A stretch of DNA of 64,000 nucleotides from Hemibagrus wyckioides (Eukaryota; Chordata; Actinopteri; Siluriformes; Bagridae), in assembly GCF_019097595.1 (NCBI RefSeq), contig NC_080734.1, positions 7,371,392 through 7,435,391 on the forward strand, read 5' to 3'. Shown here piece after piece: positions 13,001-25,330 of the stretch. How positions within the stretch are numbered: the stretch's first letter is position 1; the number at the start of each line of letters is the position of its first letter. The notes under the pieces were generated by a model. That model was not told where the DNA came from. It saw nothing but the letters and a program-made list of their open reading frames with translations, and did not search any database. The translations under genes were made by a program, and so were the position numbers.

Positions 13001-13229
13001 GTGATGGGAAGCGAGCCCCTCCTCAATGATTAGCACTGCAAGTTTGGCTAGCATGAAAATGCTGCACAGCCTGGCATATCTTATCACAGCCGTGACTCAA
13101 CTTGGCTATTTAACCTGTAATCCTTGCATTATTTATGGAAGTGTGAGGGGTGGGTGGGGGGAAATGTGGCCATTAGGTTCTCACAACGAACACCCCGAGA
13201 GTAGAAAAGACGCTCTGCTAACTGCTAGT

Positions 13230-13535
13230 TGACCTCCACGGCCCACGGCGAGAGCTTTTTTTTTAGCACGGACCACCGTAATTGCTGCAAATTGAATCAC
13301 AGAGCGAGTGGCAATGATTCCTTAATGAGCACTTTTATTGGCTGGAGCAGCGCGGTGTGGCACAGCCCTGCCCGGTGCCATGCGGCGCGACCCAATGGGC
13401 CATGATCAGATGGAGATTTGTGATCCTGAGGTGGCTGATGGGTAATTTCACACCATCACACCACACAAGCTGCCGTTGCAAGACACGGCTCTCTGATGGG
13501 TCATTAGCATATTTTAACTTATTCATGATGGGCTT
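13230..13535. promoter_or_regulatory. Candidate conserved non-coding element close to the exon
   Basis: Unique, CpG-containing sequence with no repeats, ending where a (TC)n tract begins at about 13544. It includes GTCATTAGCATATTTTAA at 13500. Composition and position suggest an intronic enhancer; this is not shown. Confidence 0.35.
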
Positions 13536-13539
13536 CTCT

Positions 13540-13585
<46 letters not shown>

Positions 13586-13591
13586 CTCTCA
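13540..13591. repeat. (TC)n microsatellite
   Basis: A near-perfect CT tract with single interruptions. Confidence 0.9.
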
Positions 13592-15200
13592 AGCTTGTTT
13601 TGAAAGTTGATGAAATTTGTCTTTGGTCGTCATTAGGCCTGCCTGTCTGTTAGCTGACACGCTCCTTTGGCAACATATGGCTCTTTCTGTAAGAAGTGAT
13701 AAGATGCAAATTGCCAGAGCTTGAGCGCACATTTATGGCAGAGTAGAGGCGCACACTCATAAAGAGACCTGCACACATACACACATTCATCCAGTCCCTC
13801 TCCTCACACCCCCTCTCTATCACTCTCCCTGTCTGTCTCACTGCCATCTCCCATCTTCCACCTCTCTATTTAGAAAAATCCAGTTCGGCACTAAGCAGTC
13901 ACTTGAGGAATGTGTGATCTTGACGAGGCGTCATTAGAACTCATGGGGGGACATCAATTACGTCCACTTCTGATCCACACTTCAGCTCCGGGCTGAGTTC
14001 CATGCACGCTGAGAAGAGAAAGGAGCAGGCACGTTTATATTTTAGTATCAAATCCTCCCCCTCTTCCTGCTCCCTCCTGTCAGCCATGTGTGTGAAGGCT
14101 GGCCAAACTAAACATGGACATCAGGCCTCCACACTTCTCTCCTCTTCTCCAACAGAGCAGCACCAGTGGGACTCTGGCCATGCCATACAAGCCCCTGGCC
14201 ATGGCCCCAATAACACCCTTTGGCCCCTGTGAGCCGTAGAGACGGTATCACACTCCCATTAGCACACAGCAATTCTGCACACACATACACACACACACCA
14301 TGCAAAATAGAGCCACCACGATCCTCTTCTCTGTCTGAAAACCTGATCCATACTGTAATTTTAAATAAAACAATTTTCCACTGAGTTTATCATATTTCAC
14401 TCACTAATAGGTCCCTAGCTCACTTTCACTGACAAATGATTATCCTGTGTTCTTGCCATATATGTATTCTACATTTGTATTCCACACACATAAGCTTTCT
14501 ACATAGTGCATGCATGCATATGCTAGTGACTGTAATGCAGTTTTATGAGTCGGAGTGAAACTGATCACCACCTCCCTTGTTTTTTCCCCTCTTTATTTCT
14601 TCATCTCCTCTTTCCCCTGCCTTTGCTACATACTTATTCCCATATGGAAATTGCAAATGTGTGTGTGTGTGTGTGTGCGTGTGAATTGAGCTGTATATTA
14701 AAGCCTGTCTGGCATCAGCATTAGCATAATGCGTTGAGGCCTTCAGGCTGTACCTGCCATCTGCATAAGGCTCCAGCCCTCAGGGAGTCTCAGGGAGACG
14801 CTCACACACCAACCCTCCACCCTCCGGCCCTTGATCCTTACACAGTCACGTACAGACACATCCTCTCAACTGAGGGTTTAGCGAACAGCAGGCACCGTGA
14901 GGCCACTGATAACCTGGCAGAGTATCAGCCGATTCGGCTCTCCCACTTACAGCGATGCAATTTTCATTTTGTCTCATAAAATGGCTGTCACCAGAGTGCG
15001 GTGAGATGCTGCTCACATGTTGCCTGTTTAATTTTTAAAGGGAAATGATCCATGAACCTCATCATAGAGAACTCTTCCCTTTGATTACACCCAAAGCCAT
15101 TGCTGCAAACAAACAGATGCAGGAATGACATGAAAATCTATTAAAGCGTGCCATCAGAGCCTCTCCTAAGAATGTGTTGCAGAGTTAAGAGCTAATATTT
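13592..15200. other. Last 1.6 kb of intron before the BCL11B exon
   Basis: Mostly unique sequence with short (AC)n near 14280-14298 and (GT)n at 14658-14680. Blocks at 13860-14000 and 14695-15150 are balanced in composition and repeat-free, as expected of conserved sequence next to the exon. No RNA gene was recognised. Confidence 0.5.
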
Positions 15201-15239
15201 ATGCTTTCATTCACACCATGTACCCTTTGTGTCTTCTAG

Positions 15240-17191
15240 GGAAAGATGAGCCCTCTAGCTACATCTGCACCACATGCAAGCAGACCTTCACCAGCGCCTG
15301 GTTCCTGCTGCAGCATGCTCAGAACACGCACGGCATCCGTATCTACCTGGACAACCACCCTTCCAGCTGCTCCCTTACACCCCGTATGGCTTTGCCCCCT
15401 CCTCTGGGAGCAGATGCCCTGCCTCGATCACCCCTTGCCAGTTTCCTGGGAGACAACAGCAACCCATTCCACTTGCTCCGCATGGCAGCACCTCTTCTGC
15501 GAGAGCCTCAGCCTGCTGCATACATGGAGACCCGCTTGCCATCTACACCACCATTTGTAAGTCCACCTCCACCGCCCCGTCATCCCCTTGACCGTCTGGG
15601 CCCAGAGGAGATGGGGATTCTCACCCAGCATCCCAGTGCCTTTGAGCGGGTGATGCGCCTGGCCCCAATGCCCATGGAACCACCATCCATGGATTTCTCC
15701 CGCCGCCTCCGTGAGCTGGCCAGTAACAACAACAATAACGGTGGGCCCACACCTCCTCTTTCACCCAACCGTGTGCCCCCTGTGCATAGGCTCCTCAGCC
15801 CAACGCTCTTTCAGCCTGGTGCCAAGCCAGCACCATTCCTGGGAACACCAACACAGCCACTTCCGGTTGCTCCCAGGTCTAGCTCTTCACCAACCTTGGG
15901 CAATGCAGGCAAGGTCAAGTCCTGTGAGTTCTGTGGAAAGACCTTTAAATTTCAGAGCAATCTGATAGTACATCGGCGCAGTCACACTGGTGAGAGGCCT
16001 TACAAGTGCCACCTGTGTGATCATGCCTGCTCTCAGGCCAGCAAACTGAAACGGCACATGAAGACCCACTTACAGAAGTCAGGTTCTCTGAGCAGCTCGC
16101 CAGATCGGGGCAGGCGTGACTCAACAGGAGAGGAGCAAAAGAGCGGAGAAGGCAGGGAAATACTAGACAATGATGATGAAGATGAGGAAGATGAGGAGGA
16201 GGATGAGGAAGAGGAGGAGATAGAAGAGCAACAGAATGGCAGTAGCAGGCCCGCATCTAATCTCAGCATGGACTCTGAGCTCAGCAGAAACCGAGAGTCC
16301 CGGCCTTTGACAGAGAAACCGCGCTCCATTGACAGTGGGAAGGAAAGCCAATATAATGACATCGACAATCACTTGAGAATGCCTTTGGGTAACAGACCTA
16401 GGGACGAGGCAGACACAGATTCATCACCCAGAGGAACAGATGCAGAAGGTCGACCCATGGTTAACGGCAGGGGCTGTGGACCTGAGGACCCCATGTCAGG
16501 TTTGTTCCAGCATAAGCCTGCACCTGTCATTAGCCCAAACCTCTCTGGCTCCTCAGCCAAGAGGATCAAAGTAGAGAAGGACATGGAGCTTCCATCTCTG
16601 CCACTCATTTCTTCTGAAAATGTGTACTCTCAGCTGTTGGCTGGCTATGCTGCTTCCCGCCACTACATCAGGGAGCCCTTTCTGACCTTTGGTGACTCCC
16701 GGCAGTCACCATTTGCCACATCCTCTGAGCATTCGTCTTCAGAGACGGGTAGTTTGCGCTTCTCCACACCCCCTGGGGAGCTGCTGGAAGGTGGAGTGTT
16801 GTCAGGACGGAGCGGCAGCAGCACACCGCATCTCCCACTGCGAGGTCCAGGTCCTGGCAGGCCTCCTGGCTCTAAAGAGAGCCGTAGGAGTGACACATGT
16901 GAGTACTGTGGCAAGGTGTTCAAGAACTGCAGCAACCTAACAGTGCATCGGCGCAGCCACACGGGCGAGAGGCCATACAAGTGCGACCTGTGCAGCTATG
17001 CCTGTGCACAGAGCAGCAAGCTCACACGCCACATGAAGACCCATGGCCAGTTTGGCAAGGAGGTGTATCGCTGCGACATCTGCCATATGCCCTTCAGCGT
17101 CTACAGCACCCTTGAAAAACACATGAAGAAGTGGCATGGTGAACACTTGATGAGCAACAATGTCAAACTTGAGCAGGCAGATCGAGCCTAA
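15240..17191 (+). CDS. bcl11b: bcl11b (CTIP2-like) zinc-finger transcription factor, 3'-terminal coding exon (partial gene)
   Basis: This exon encodes the last 650 residues of a BCL11-family C2H2 zinc-finger protein, a nuclear DNA-binding repressor/activator that in vertebrates works with NuRD/SWI-SNF complexes and COUP-TF receptors in T-cell, neuron, skin and tooth development (family knowledge). The acceptor is a pyrimidine tract ending in AG at 15238-15239. The first glycine codon is split, with two of its bases here. The in-frame ATG at 15218 lies in the intron and is not a start. Order: finger 1 (exon residues about 10-31), Pro-rich region, fingers 2-3 (about 229-277), acidic Asp/Glu run (about 310-330), NGRG and AKRIKVEKD motifs, [11 protein letters not shown], then fingers 4-6 (about 554-633). 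The ending [17 protein letters not shown], the motif [10 protein letters not shown] and the start YICTTCKQ favour BCL11B over BCL11A. The length is close to mammalian BCL11B (about 680 residues for this exon), but the segment between the acidic run and NGRG is divergent. Earlier exons were not found in the window. Confidence 0.93.
15266..15331 (+). other. C2H2 zinc finger 1 of the BCL11B exon
   Basis: The spacing is C-X2-C-X12-H-X4-H (CTTC...QHAQNTH), the isolated finger that follows the exon junction in BCL11 proteins. It includes the near-invariant [13 protein letters not shown] stretch. All four zinc ligands are intact. Confidence 0.9.
15923..16069 (+). other. C2H2 zinc fingers 2-3 of the BCL11B exon
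   Basis: Two tandem fingers ([13 protein letters not shown]..., then [13 protein letters not shown]...) are joined by a canonical HTGERPYK linker. All Cys and His ligands are present. The finger-helix residues match both BCL11A and BCL11B. The linker has Arg where mammalian proteins have Lys (HTGEKPYK). Confidence 0.92.
16166..16228 (+). other. Acidic Asp/Glu-rich low-complexity segment in BCL11B
   Basis: About 20 consecutive codons are nearly all GAT/GAC/GAA/GAG. BCL11A and BCL11B both carry a long acidic run at this place, C-terminal to finger 3. The repetitive GAN codons make it prone to length change. The same bases read antisense give a spurious Ser-rich frame. Confidence 0.85.
16565..16576 (+). 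other. SUMO consensus motif IKVE in BCL11B
   Basis: The peptide KRIKVEKD contains psi-K-x-E (IKVE) next to a basic cluster. Mammalian BCL11B is known to be SUMOylated at lysines in this type of motif. A second consensus, VKLE, lies at 17162-17173 just before the stop. Modification of the fish protein is inferred. Confidence 0.6.
16898..17137 (+). other. C2H2 zinc fingers 4-6 of the BCL11B exon
   Basis: Three C-terminal fingers start at [26 protein letters not shown] and [13 protein letters not shown], and the last ends at HMKKWH. All ligands are intact. In BCL11A these three fingers bind the TGACCA-type motif, and the recognition residues look unchanged here. This is the strongest part of the family assignment. 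Confidence 0.94.
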
Positions 17192-19540
17192 GTTATGTGC
17201 ACTAAAGCACAAACTTCAGACAGTATGATGAGTTTAGCTGGATAATCTTTTGAATAAATCTAAGTATAGAGTTTTTGGAATGATTTGGTGTGTTTTTGTT
17301 TTTTTTTTTTTGTTTTGTTTTGTGTTTTTATTTTTTATTTCTAGTGCCACCTGAGAAATAAGAACGTTAGTAAATGTTTGTGGATGGATTTGAAAAAGCC
17401 CTGCTGGCATTCCCAGCAACCACCAGGAATTTGTCCATTAAGAATCCATGGAGCCTTTCTACTGTGCAATAATTTCTGTATTTATTGGATCATTTCTTGA
17501 TGATACATGGCATGTGCAGGTATATTATGGCATGTGCAGGGGTTTTAATGCATTCCTTTGTTAGAATATTATTTTCAGACACCATTTTAAGATATGACAC
17601 ATACTGAGATTTCGGCATTCTGCCACCATTTTGTTTGAGGAATTTCCTGAAAGGAAAAGAAGTCATTTTAACCTGTCCTGCTAAATTCTGAAGAAGTTGT
17701 ACTTCTAAAAATCAGAGAGAGATTTCCTTGTGTACTACTGCTGTTTGCAGTCACACCAGACGTGGGTGATATATTAAAACATAAAGCACTGAATGTCACG
17801 TTGACAATAAATATTAAACAAATTCGAGGGATATGGAATACCAGGGATGTCTCAGGCAGCTGGATGACAGTTTGACTGTATTTTTAATGATTCCCTTTTG
17901 ACCACCATCCAGCTGAATATGTTCTCGATATGACTTGTATGACTTCAGCTGTCAAGCAAAACAAATTCATCTCTACCACAATACACTCATTTAGACATTG
18001 TGCATTTATTGTATTCTTCATAAGGCTGGTAATGTGATATAGCCCGTATTTTTGTGATCCAGATGTTTACATTACCACAATTTTCTTTAAACAAAATATA
18101 CCACCAGCGTATATTTTCTTAACACATGTTTTAATGGGTTTGGCCTCATAGTACAGTAAGCATTTTATCCTGATTGAAGTGAAATGTTTAAATGAAAATT
18201 GTGAGATGTTATTAACATACTACAGCCCAAAGTGTTTTTAACAAAACCTCAGCCGGAACCATTCATTTACCTGGTCTTGCAGTATTATAGATGTATTATT
18301 TCCGAAAATTGTTATCAGAATTGGTTTGTTATGGTAACATGCAATGTCCTAAGTGGCTGCTTCATCCCCAGAGCATTGTGGAATGAACCAATGTGCTCAT
18401 TTTAGACGTTGGAGGCCTCCCTGCCTTCTACTTTTCACACTTCAACAATTCAGAGGGCTGCTGTGGCTTTAACAAATAACCATTCTCTCCTCAAATCTTA
18501 AAAATCTCAGCCTGCTGCTTTTTCTTTTCTTTTCTAAGACTGTAGGCATTTTATTTTCAGTACTGTTTTCATTCCGAAATTAAGCTTAATAATCAGCACT
18601 TAATAAAATGCTGGGTGTTATTTTGGTATCTCATACAGACGTGGAAAGATACCATAAGGAAAAATTCCTACATTTCTTACATGATCTTTAATCCTAGCTT
18701 ATCAAGTTCTGGATAAATCCTTTGGGTAGCATAAATAAATACAAGGTAGCTTAAATGGCAGAGAGATTTAAAATGTAAACCAGAGAAAGTTTTATTCAAG
18801 ATACTCGGAGACAAACTAACCCCGGATACACACGCTTGTATATTACTGCCGTTCAAGCCAACAAGCACGCAAACGATTATGCAGTGTGTACGCTTGTAAA
18901 AAGGAATTTCATTCCAACGACAAAGAAGAGGTTAAATATTTATGCATTTGACGTGCGTACGTGTACTACCTTTCAGAATCGAATTCAACGCACAAGTTTG
19001 TCCGAGACGACCAAGCCATCTAGTTCTTCACTGATACTTACAGCTGGATCTTCACCAGCTTGGAAGAAAATCGAGAGAGAAAAAAAGAGAAAAAATGACA
19101 CTCTGTCTTTAAAATAATGTTTACAGTGTTGAAGTACAAGGATAACAAATTCCTGTGTAAATGTGTTTTAAAAGAGAATAATCTCATGTTTTTTCTACCA
19201 TTTTTTTGAATGCCATGGCAGGGTTGGTTGTTTGTTTGTTTGTTTAATATATTATTTCGTTTTTGGTGCAGGGTTTCTTCCCCTTCCCCCATAAATTTCA
19301 ATGGATATATTCGTATATGTTTCGTTCACTGTTAAAAATACAAAGTGTATTTGTATACCAGTGGCATTTTATGAAACGATGCAAAAAAAAAAAATCTTTA
19401 TATTTTGCAGTCCATTATAAAATTGTGAGTCTATCCAAATGTTTTTTTTTTTTTTTTTCGTCTCTATACCTGTTCATAATTTTGGTAAATCCATCCTTGT
19501 GAGGATGTAAAAAAAGAAAATAAAAAGGAATGAAAATTCA
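17192..19540 (+). other. Probable 3' UTR of bcl11b
   Basis: AT-rich, repeat-poor sequence follows the TAA stop. Candidate AATAAA signals lie at 17253-17258, 17806-17811, 18602-18607, 18734-18739 and 19519-19524. A long 3' UTR is typical of BCL11B (several kb in mammals), so the distal signal near 19.52 kb is my preferred end. Further signals at 19686 and 19762-19772 could extend it. A 16-base direct repeat (ATGGCATGTGCAGG core) lies at about 17506-17543. No transcript evidence is available here. Confidence 0.55.
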
Positions 19541-20900
19541 ACCTGTTTATTGAATCGCTGTTTGGTGTTAAACTTGCAGCTGTTGGATGATTATGCAGTG
19601 TATCGTTGGGATTTTGAAAGGAGGGTGTAATTATATTTTATTTTACCTGATCAAATATTCTGCAGAAGGAAGAAATCTTAATTATAATAAATAAATAAAA
19701 ATGTAATAACTTAAATATTGTGTGTTGAGACAGAGAAGAAAATTAATGAAATACATGAAGAAATAAAATAAACACAGTCTCCCAACTGTCAATAGCGTAA
19801 ATGGTCCACTGCAGGCAAATTTCATTGGCAGCAGGTTTTATGTGAGGCTTTTAAGATTCAGGTTTGACTGACTGGTAAATGCAGCTATTTAAAAGCCCCA
19901 ATAAATCTCATTCAGCATCTCATTTTCAACGCACAATCATACAGAGCCTCCAGACAGTAGTGCTGCTTACTTCATGACCTTTGACCTAAGGAGTTCACTA
20001 TTTTTTTGAGCCCTTCCTTTCCGTTGCACCTGCCCGCCCCTCTCTGCAGTGGGAGATGCTCTAAACACAATGACCCGTCTGACCTATCTTGACCCCGTCA
20101 ATGTCGCTACGTCCCTTCTTCCCACGTGAGCCAGGTGGGCTTTTGTAGCCTTAACAATGTTGTGTGTAAGGGAGGGAAACTACTTAAAAAAAAAAACCCT
20201 TATAGCCTATTTACGCATGGCCAATCATGGTGCTTTGCAGCTGAATGAGGCTCTCACGATTTGAACACTGAGCTATCTTAGAGACCTTTTCTGAGAGACC
20301 TTCTCTATTTGTACCAACAAACAATTAAAGCGTAGACTCTGCGTCTTGAAACGTCTTCTAGTGCTCCGTGTTGACGTGACTGTCTGCTCAAACAGCTAGG
20401 CATGGATGTGGTTAGACTGACCCTGGACATCTGGGATGCATCTTCAGTCCTGAAACAGCCCATTCCCAGCAAGACTCTGAATAAGATTAAAAGACAGCAG
20501 ATTCCCAAAGTCTCTCTCATGGCACCACGCTCTCTTGAGGTCTCACCATTTTCCCATTCTAATTACGCGACTCAGCCACACCGATGCATCTCTAGGCCAT
20601 TTTGACCACCGCTCCACACAGGGTAGTGTCATAGTTCACATCTGACATGTGATTTAAAGTCCCTTTTAAGCTTGGGTAATAGAAGGTCCCCATTTGTGCT
20701 GTGTGGCCAATGCCACGGGATGAAAATGGGCCTACATTTACTAGGCCAAAACGTCTAGAACGTGAATGGGTCACACACAAGGAGACTTTAGGAAATGATG
20801 GCTTTTGGTAAAACCACGGCCTCAGGGAACAGGGTGTCAGCAGGGGCTGTGGTCGGGGCCTTGACCACACAGATTGACCACAGAATCCTTTATTTTTTAA
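19541..20900. other. Start of the intergenic region downstream of bcl11b
   Basis: AT-rich to about 19800, then balanced unique sequence. A perfect DR1 nuclear-receptor half-site pair lies at 19975-19987. No gene is seen; frames at 20305-20870 lack family resemblance. Confidence 0.55.
19975..19987. promoter_or_regulatory. Perfect DR1 nuclear-receptor element
   Basis: TGACCT-T-TGACCT, on the other strand AGGTCA-A-AGGTCA, is the ideal direct repeat with one-base spacing bound by COUP-TF, HNF4 and RXR/PPAR dimers. It lies about 450 bp beyond the inferred poly-A site in unique sequence. Occupancy is inferred. Confidence 0.5.
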
Positions 20901-21355
20901 ATAGTATTGCAGGGGCCAAACCCCACCGGGTCTCTGTGTCTATATCCAGTTAGCAATCTCTATTCCCTGACCAAGGCAAAAGGAAATGGCACCCAGTGAG
21001 CAGGCTTTACCCCCAAGGCAGAGGAGCCGACAACCAGAGCAAATCCGACCCATATGGACAGGCCTGGGAACACGGAGGGTGCACAGAGCAGTTTTGGAAA
21101 AAAGGATGGGCAGGAGACGAAGAGGAGTGCGGTTGCTCCACGGTCAATCGGCAGCTGCGGATCTTTTTTTTTTCCGAGGAGATCTGACCGAGAGGAACAA
21201 AGGCTTTGTGGTGCTGCAGAATGTATCTGTAAAGCGAAGGGAATGCATGCTCCCTGATTGAAGAGAACAAAGAAAAAACTGTTCATTGTGCCCCTGTTAC
21301 GTCAATGAACACTCAATGAACACAGTGCACTTCAAAACATTTTGAAGCACAGCAC
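20901..21355. other. Unique intergenic block with mixed open frames
   Basis: GC-balanced sequence gives overlapping frames of 63-108 codons on both strands. None has a recognisable domain and they contradict one another in phase, so no gene is called. Confidence 0.5.
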
Positions 21356-21356
21356 T

Positions 21357-21965
21357 ATTGAATCGCCAAATCTGATTGGGTGAAAGGTGTTTATTATTAT
21401 TTTTATTATTTTTTATATCTAACAGCAGCACAGTCAGTACTGCCACATGGTTTACAGTCCCAGATATATATAAGTTATTGTTACTATAGTAACAGTTTAC
21501 TCACCCAGGCAGACGTTGGCAGACAATTCAATATTTACTTGTGACATAATTGTGGGTAATTGGTGAAATTTTCAGTTAGGAGACGCTTATTTAGTGTTTA
21601 TGGAAGGAGACTCCACTTTCTCAGTCAGAGGAAAGAAGTCTTCCACCACAGGAAAGTCTTCACGGCGGAGAGCTTTGCGGTTTTTCCGTAACATAACAAG
21701 CTGCATTGTTTTTTTTTGTTTTGTTTTTGTCTTATTAACTTCAAGCGAGAGAGAAAAACAAGAGGCTTGTGAGAGAACAACTATTTATAGCTACAATAAT
21801 GATATGTGATACATGATAGCAGGAACTGAGTTGTTTTGCAAGTTTCTGTTCGTTCCAGTTAGTTTTGCATGATTCATTTCCTCAACATTAAATGTGATAA
21901 AATGAGAAAATGTGCAGCAAATGAATGTGGTATGGTATTAATAAAACACAGTGCAGTACCATGTG
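21357..21965. mobile_element. Dispersed fish repeat 'family E', copy 2 (longest copy)
   Basis: Begins with CTGATTGGGTGAAAGG and ATCTAACAGCAGC. It continues with GGAAGGAGACTCCACTTTC, GTCTTATTAACTTCAAGCGA, CTATTTATAGCTAC and GATAGCAGGAACTGAGTTG. The same ordered blocks occur at 500-1295 and around 50130-51200. The open frame inside it (21594-21809) is short and shows no transposase motif. Confidence 0.6.
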
Positions 21966-22555
21966 AAGTAAATGGAAAATAATCAGCTTTGGAGGTGGTA
22001 ACTGTTCTTTCCATCAGGCTGCATCACACACACAAAAATAGAAAATTTAAAAAAATCCATAAAAAAATAAAAAATAACAAAAAAATAAATAAAATAAAAT
22101 GTAAAAAAATTTTTAAATTAAAAATCTTAATTTAATTTTTTTTAATGCGAAAAAATATATTTAAAAAATTTATAATTTCCATGGATTTTGTGAATGAACT
22201 TAAATGAGTAAATGAGGAATATTACAGCTATTTTACCAAATAGTTTATTTAAACACTTGCTTAATGTAGTTTCAAGTGACTATATGGAGATTTTCTTTTA
22301 GCCATTATCTCTAGTGCAAAACTAAACAAACAACAAACTCTGTGATGTTTTGGTGGAGCAACTAAGGGGAAAGCTGTGTACATTTTTACTGAACTACTCC
22401 TCCTCCTCTCCTCCTCCTCCTCCTCCTCCTCTTCCTCCGCAAATAAGTGAACACCAACATGAAGTTTCTGTGTTAAAGCAAAAGTATGTAGAAGAGAAAA
22501 AAAATAGAAGAAGAATATAACAAATACACACCCAGAATGTGAATAATTACCTTTA
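21966..22555. other. AT-rich spacer with (CTC)n tract
   Basis: Very AT-rich with A-runs (22020-22170). A CTC/CCT trinucleotide tract lies at about 22387-22440. Nothing else is supported. Confidence 0.65.
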
Positions 22556-22865
22556 GTATCTCCAAGCTGTAGTCATTTGGCTTCTTAAAGCCAGACCTCC
22601 CTGAAGCAGATGTAAAATTAGGAATCTTTCTGAGCCGCCAGGGCTGTTACCTCGAGGGGGTCGGTGTAATTGTTGATATTGGACTCTGCTCCTGTCCCAG
22701 AGAAATATTAAATCTTCTCATTTGATTTTCGAGCATAATTATGTCGTAAAAGAAAACTGGCTGTGAGACGGCGGGCCCCGCCAGTCGAATTTGCTTTCAT
22801 CAAGTACGGACTGGCTTAATTACAGAGCACATCACCGGCCGTCTTTTCACCGCACAGCCACACTC
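22555..22865. promoter_or_regulatory. Strong candidate conserved non-coding element
   Basis: An abrupt change from AT-rich spacer to unique, CpG-retaining sequence with homeodomain cores (GAGCATAATTATGTCG near 22730 and GGCTTAATTACAG near 22812). It ends near a short CA tract at about 22950. This is the clearest enhancer-like island in the first 10 kb after the gene. Confidence 0.42.
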
Positions 22866-23359
22866 AGCCGTTTGTCTCTCTCCGAGTCATCACTCTCTCA
22901 TGTTCACAGCTGATCACAAAGCGACTGAGGAGGTTTGACACTCGATCACACACACACACAGCACAGCACAACACAGCGAGGAACTTCCAGTCAATACTTC
23001 TCCAGTGATTAGGTAGTGTACTCAGTGTCGAGTTACAGATACAACAAACGCTGCTTCTAACCATAGCGTGAGGAAGACGAGTGTTCATAAATCAAGGGAA
23101 ATGATGAAACGTGAGGCGCAAAACTTTCAAGTGTAAGCTGTTTAACACATTAGCAGCGGACGTCAGTCACCTACTCTAATCGCTATCATAATAATCTAGC
23201 TAACGTACAGTATATCCAACATCAGCTCATCTAACATCAGCCTCATGGACACAGATTTAACAGATTTATACCTTATGTGTTGGGGTTTTTTTTTCTTATT
23301 GTTTATAAATGATGATAAACCAGACAGTGAGCCAGACAAACAGTTATATAGAAAGGGAG

Positions 23360-24530
<1,171 letters not shown>

Positions 24531-24537
<7 letters not shown>

Positions 24538-24915
24538 GTGTCCTTATTAGCGGATAACTAGCTCCGCTGGCTCGTATATCTGCACGTTTATGGCGAGCGT
24601 CGTCTTGAGAAGTGTTTGCTCAGCACTGGGCTTGTTACAGTGATAAGTGAAGACAGAGCTTCTCTCCCTCAAACGCTCCATCAGGATGACACACACTCCT
24701 GGCAGCGGTTTAGGCACACCAACTCGGCAGAGCTCTGCACTGTGTGGGGAGAAAAAACTGAAACTTTATCACTCAGCGTAGAGGAGTTAAAGTCTGTGCA
24801 GATTATCTGTTTCATCAATTCGTTCTGTTTGCATCATGTTCAAGCAACGTCAAGATGACTGAACACTGAACAAGTTTTACTCAGGACCTGCGCTTTACAG
24901 ACTGGAAAAAGACTT
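24531..24915. other. Unique spacer between two satellite clusters
   Basis: About 380 bp of balanced unique sequence (CpGs near 24550-24610). The 80-codon frame at 24616 has no family resemblance. Confidence 0.45.
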
Positions 24916-24939
24916 GGCATGGTGCCTCAAATGGAGAGT

Positions 24940-24947
24940 TACTCTAT

Positions 24948-24989
<42 letters not shown>

Positions 24990-25188
24990 GAGGGAGAGTA
25001 TGTGTATGTCTGCGTCTGTGTGTCTGTGTGGGTCTGCGTCTGTATATGTGTGTGTGTGTGTGTGTGTGAGAGAGAAAGAGACAGAGTATGTGTATGTCTA
25101 TGTTTGTGTGTGGGTATGTCTGCATCTGTGTGTCTGTGTGTGTCTGCGTCTGTATACATGTCTTGCGTGTGTGCATCTGTGTATGTAC

Positions 25189-25221
<33 letters not shown>

Positions 25222-25330
25222 GGAGAGGGAGAGACACTGAGTCTATGTTTGTGTGCAGGTTTGTATGAGTCTAAGTGTCTGTGTGTGTCTGAGTCTGTAT
25301 ATAGGTATGTGTGTGTGGGGGTGGGGGTGG
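24940..25330. repeat. Minisatellite of (GT)n-(GA)n-GTCTGCGTCT units
   Basis: Three imperfect copies of a roughly 100-130-bp unit: a GT tract, a GAGAGA tract, then TATGTGTATGTCTGCGTCTG-type sequence. The GT/GA junctions lie near 24972, 25068 and 25207. Confidence 0.85.

Larger units (their letters stand above)
1..15239 (+). other. Terminal intron of bcl11b (3' portion) with no recognisable exon
   Basis: I looked for earlier BCL11 exons: the MSRRKQGNPQ N-terminus, the CGQCQM finger region and the CPKQE segment. None is present on either strand. All open frames here are short and without family resemblance. The sequence up to the acceptor at 15238-15239 is therefore read as intron. Mammalian BCL11B also has a last intron of tens of kb. 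Confidence 0.75.

Noticed and set aside
15218..15239. ATG at 15218 as a start codon for the zinc-finger frame
   Set aside because: It lies in the pyrimidine-rich acceptor region, and the homologous protein continues N-terminally through earlier exons. AG at 15238-15239 gives the expected exon junction at the GKDEPSS sequence.
1..15239. Search for bcl11b exons 1-3
   Set aside because: None of the expected conserved peptides (MSRRKQGNPQ, CGQCQM, CPKQE) is encoded on either strand, so they lie outside the window.
15945..16368. Antisense frames opposite the BCL11B exon, including a Ser-rich one
   Set aside because: Shadows of the sense coding region. The poly-Ser is the complement of the acidic GAN codons.
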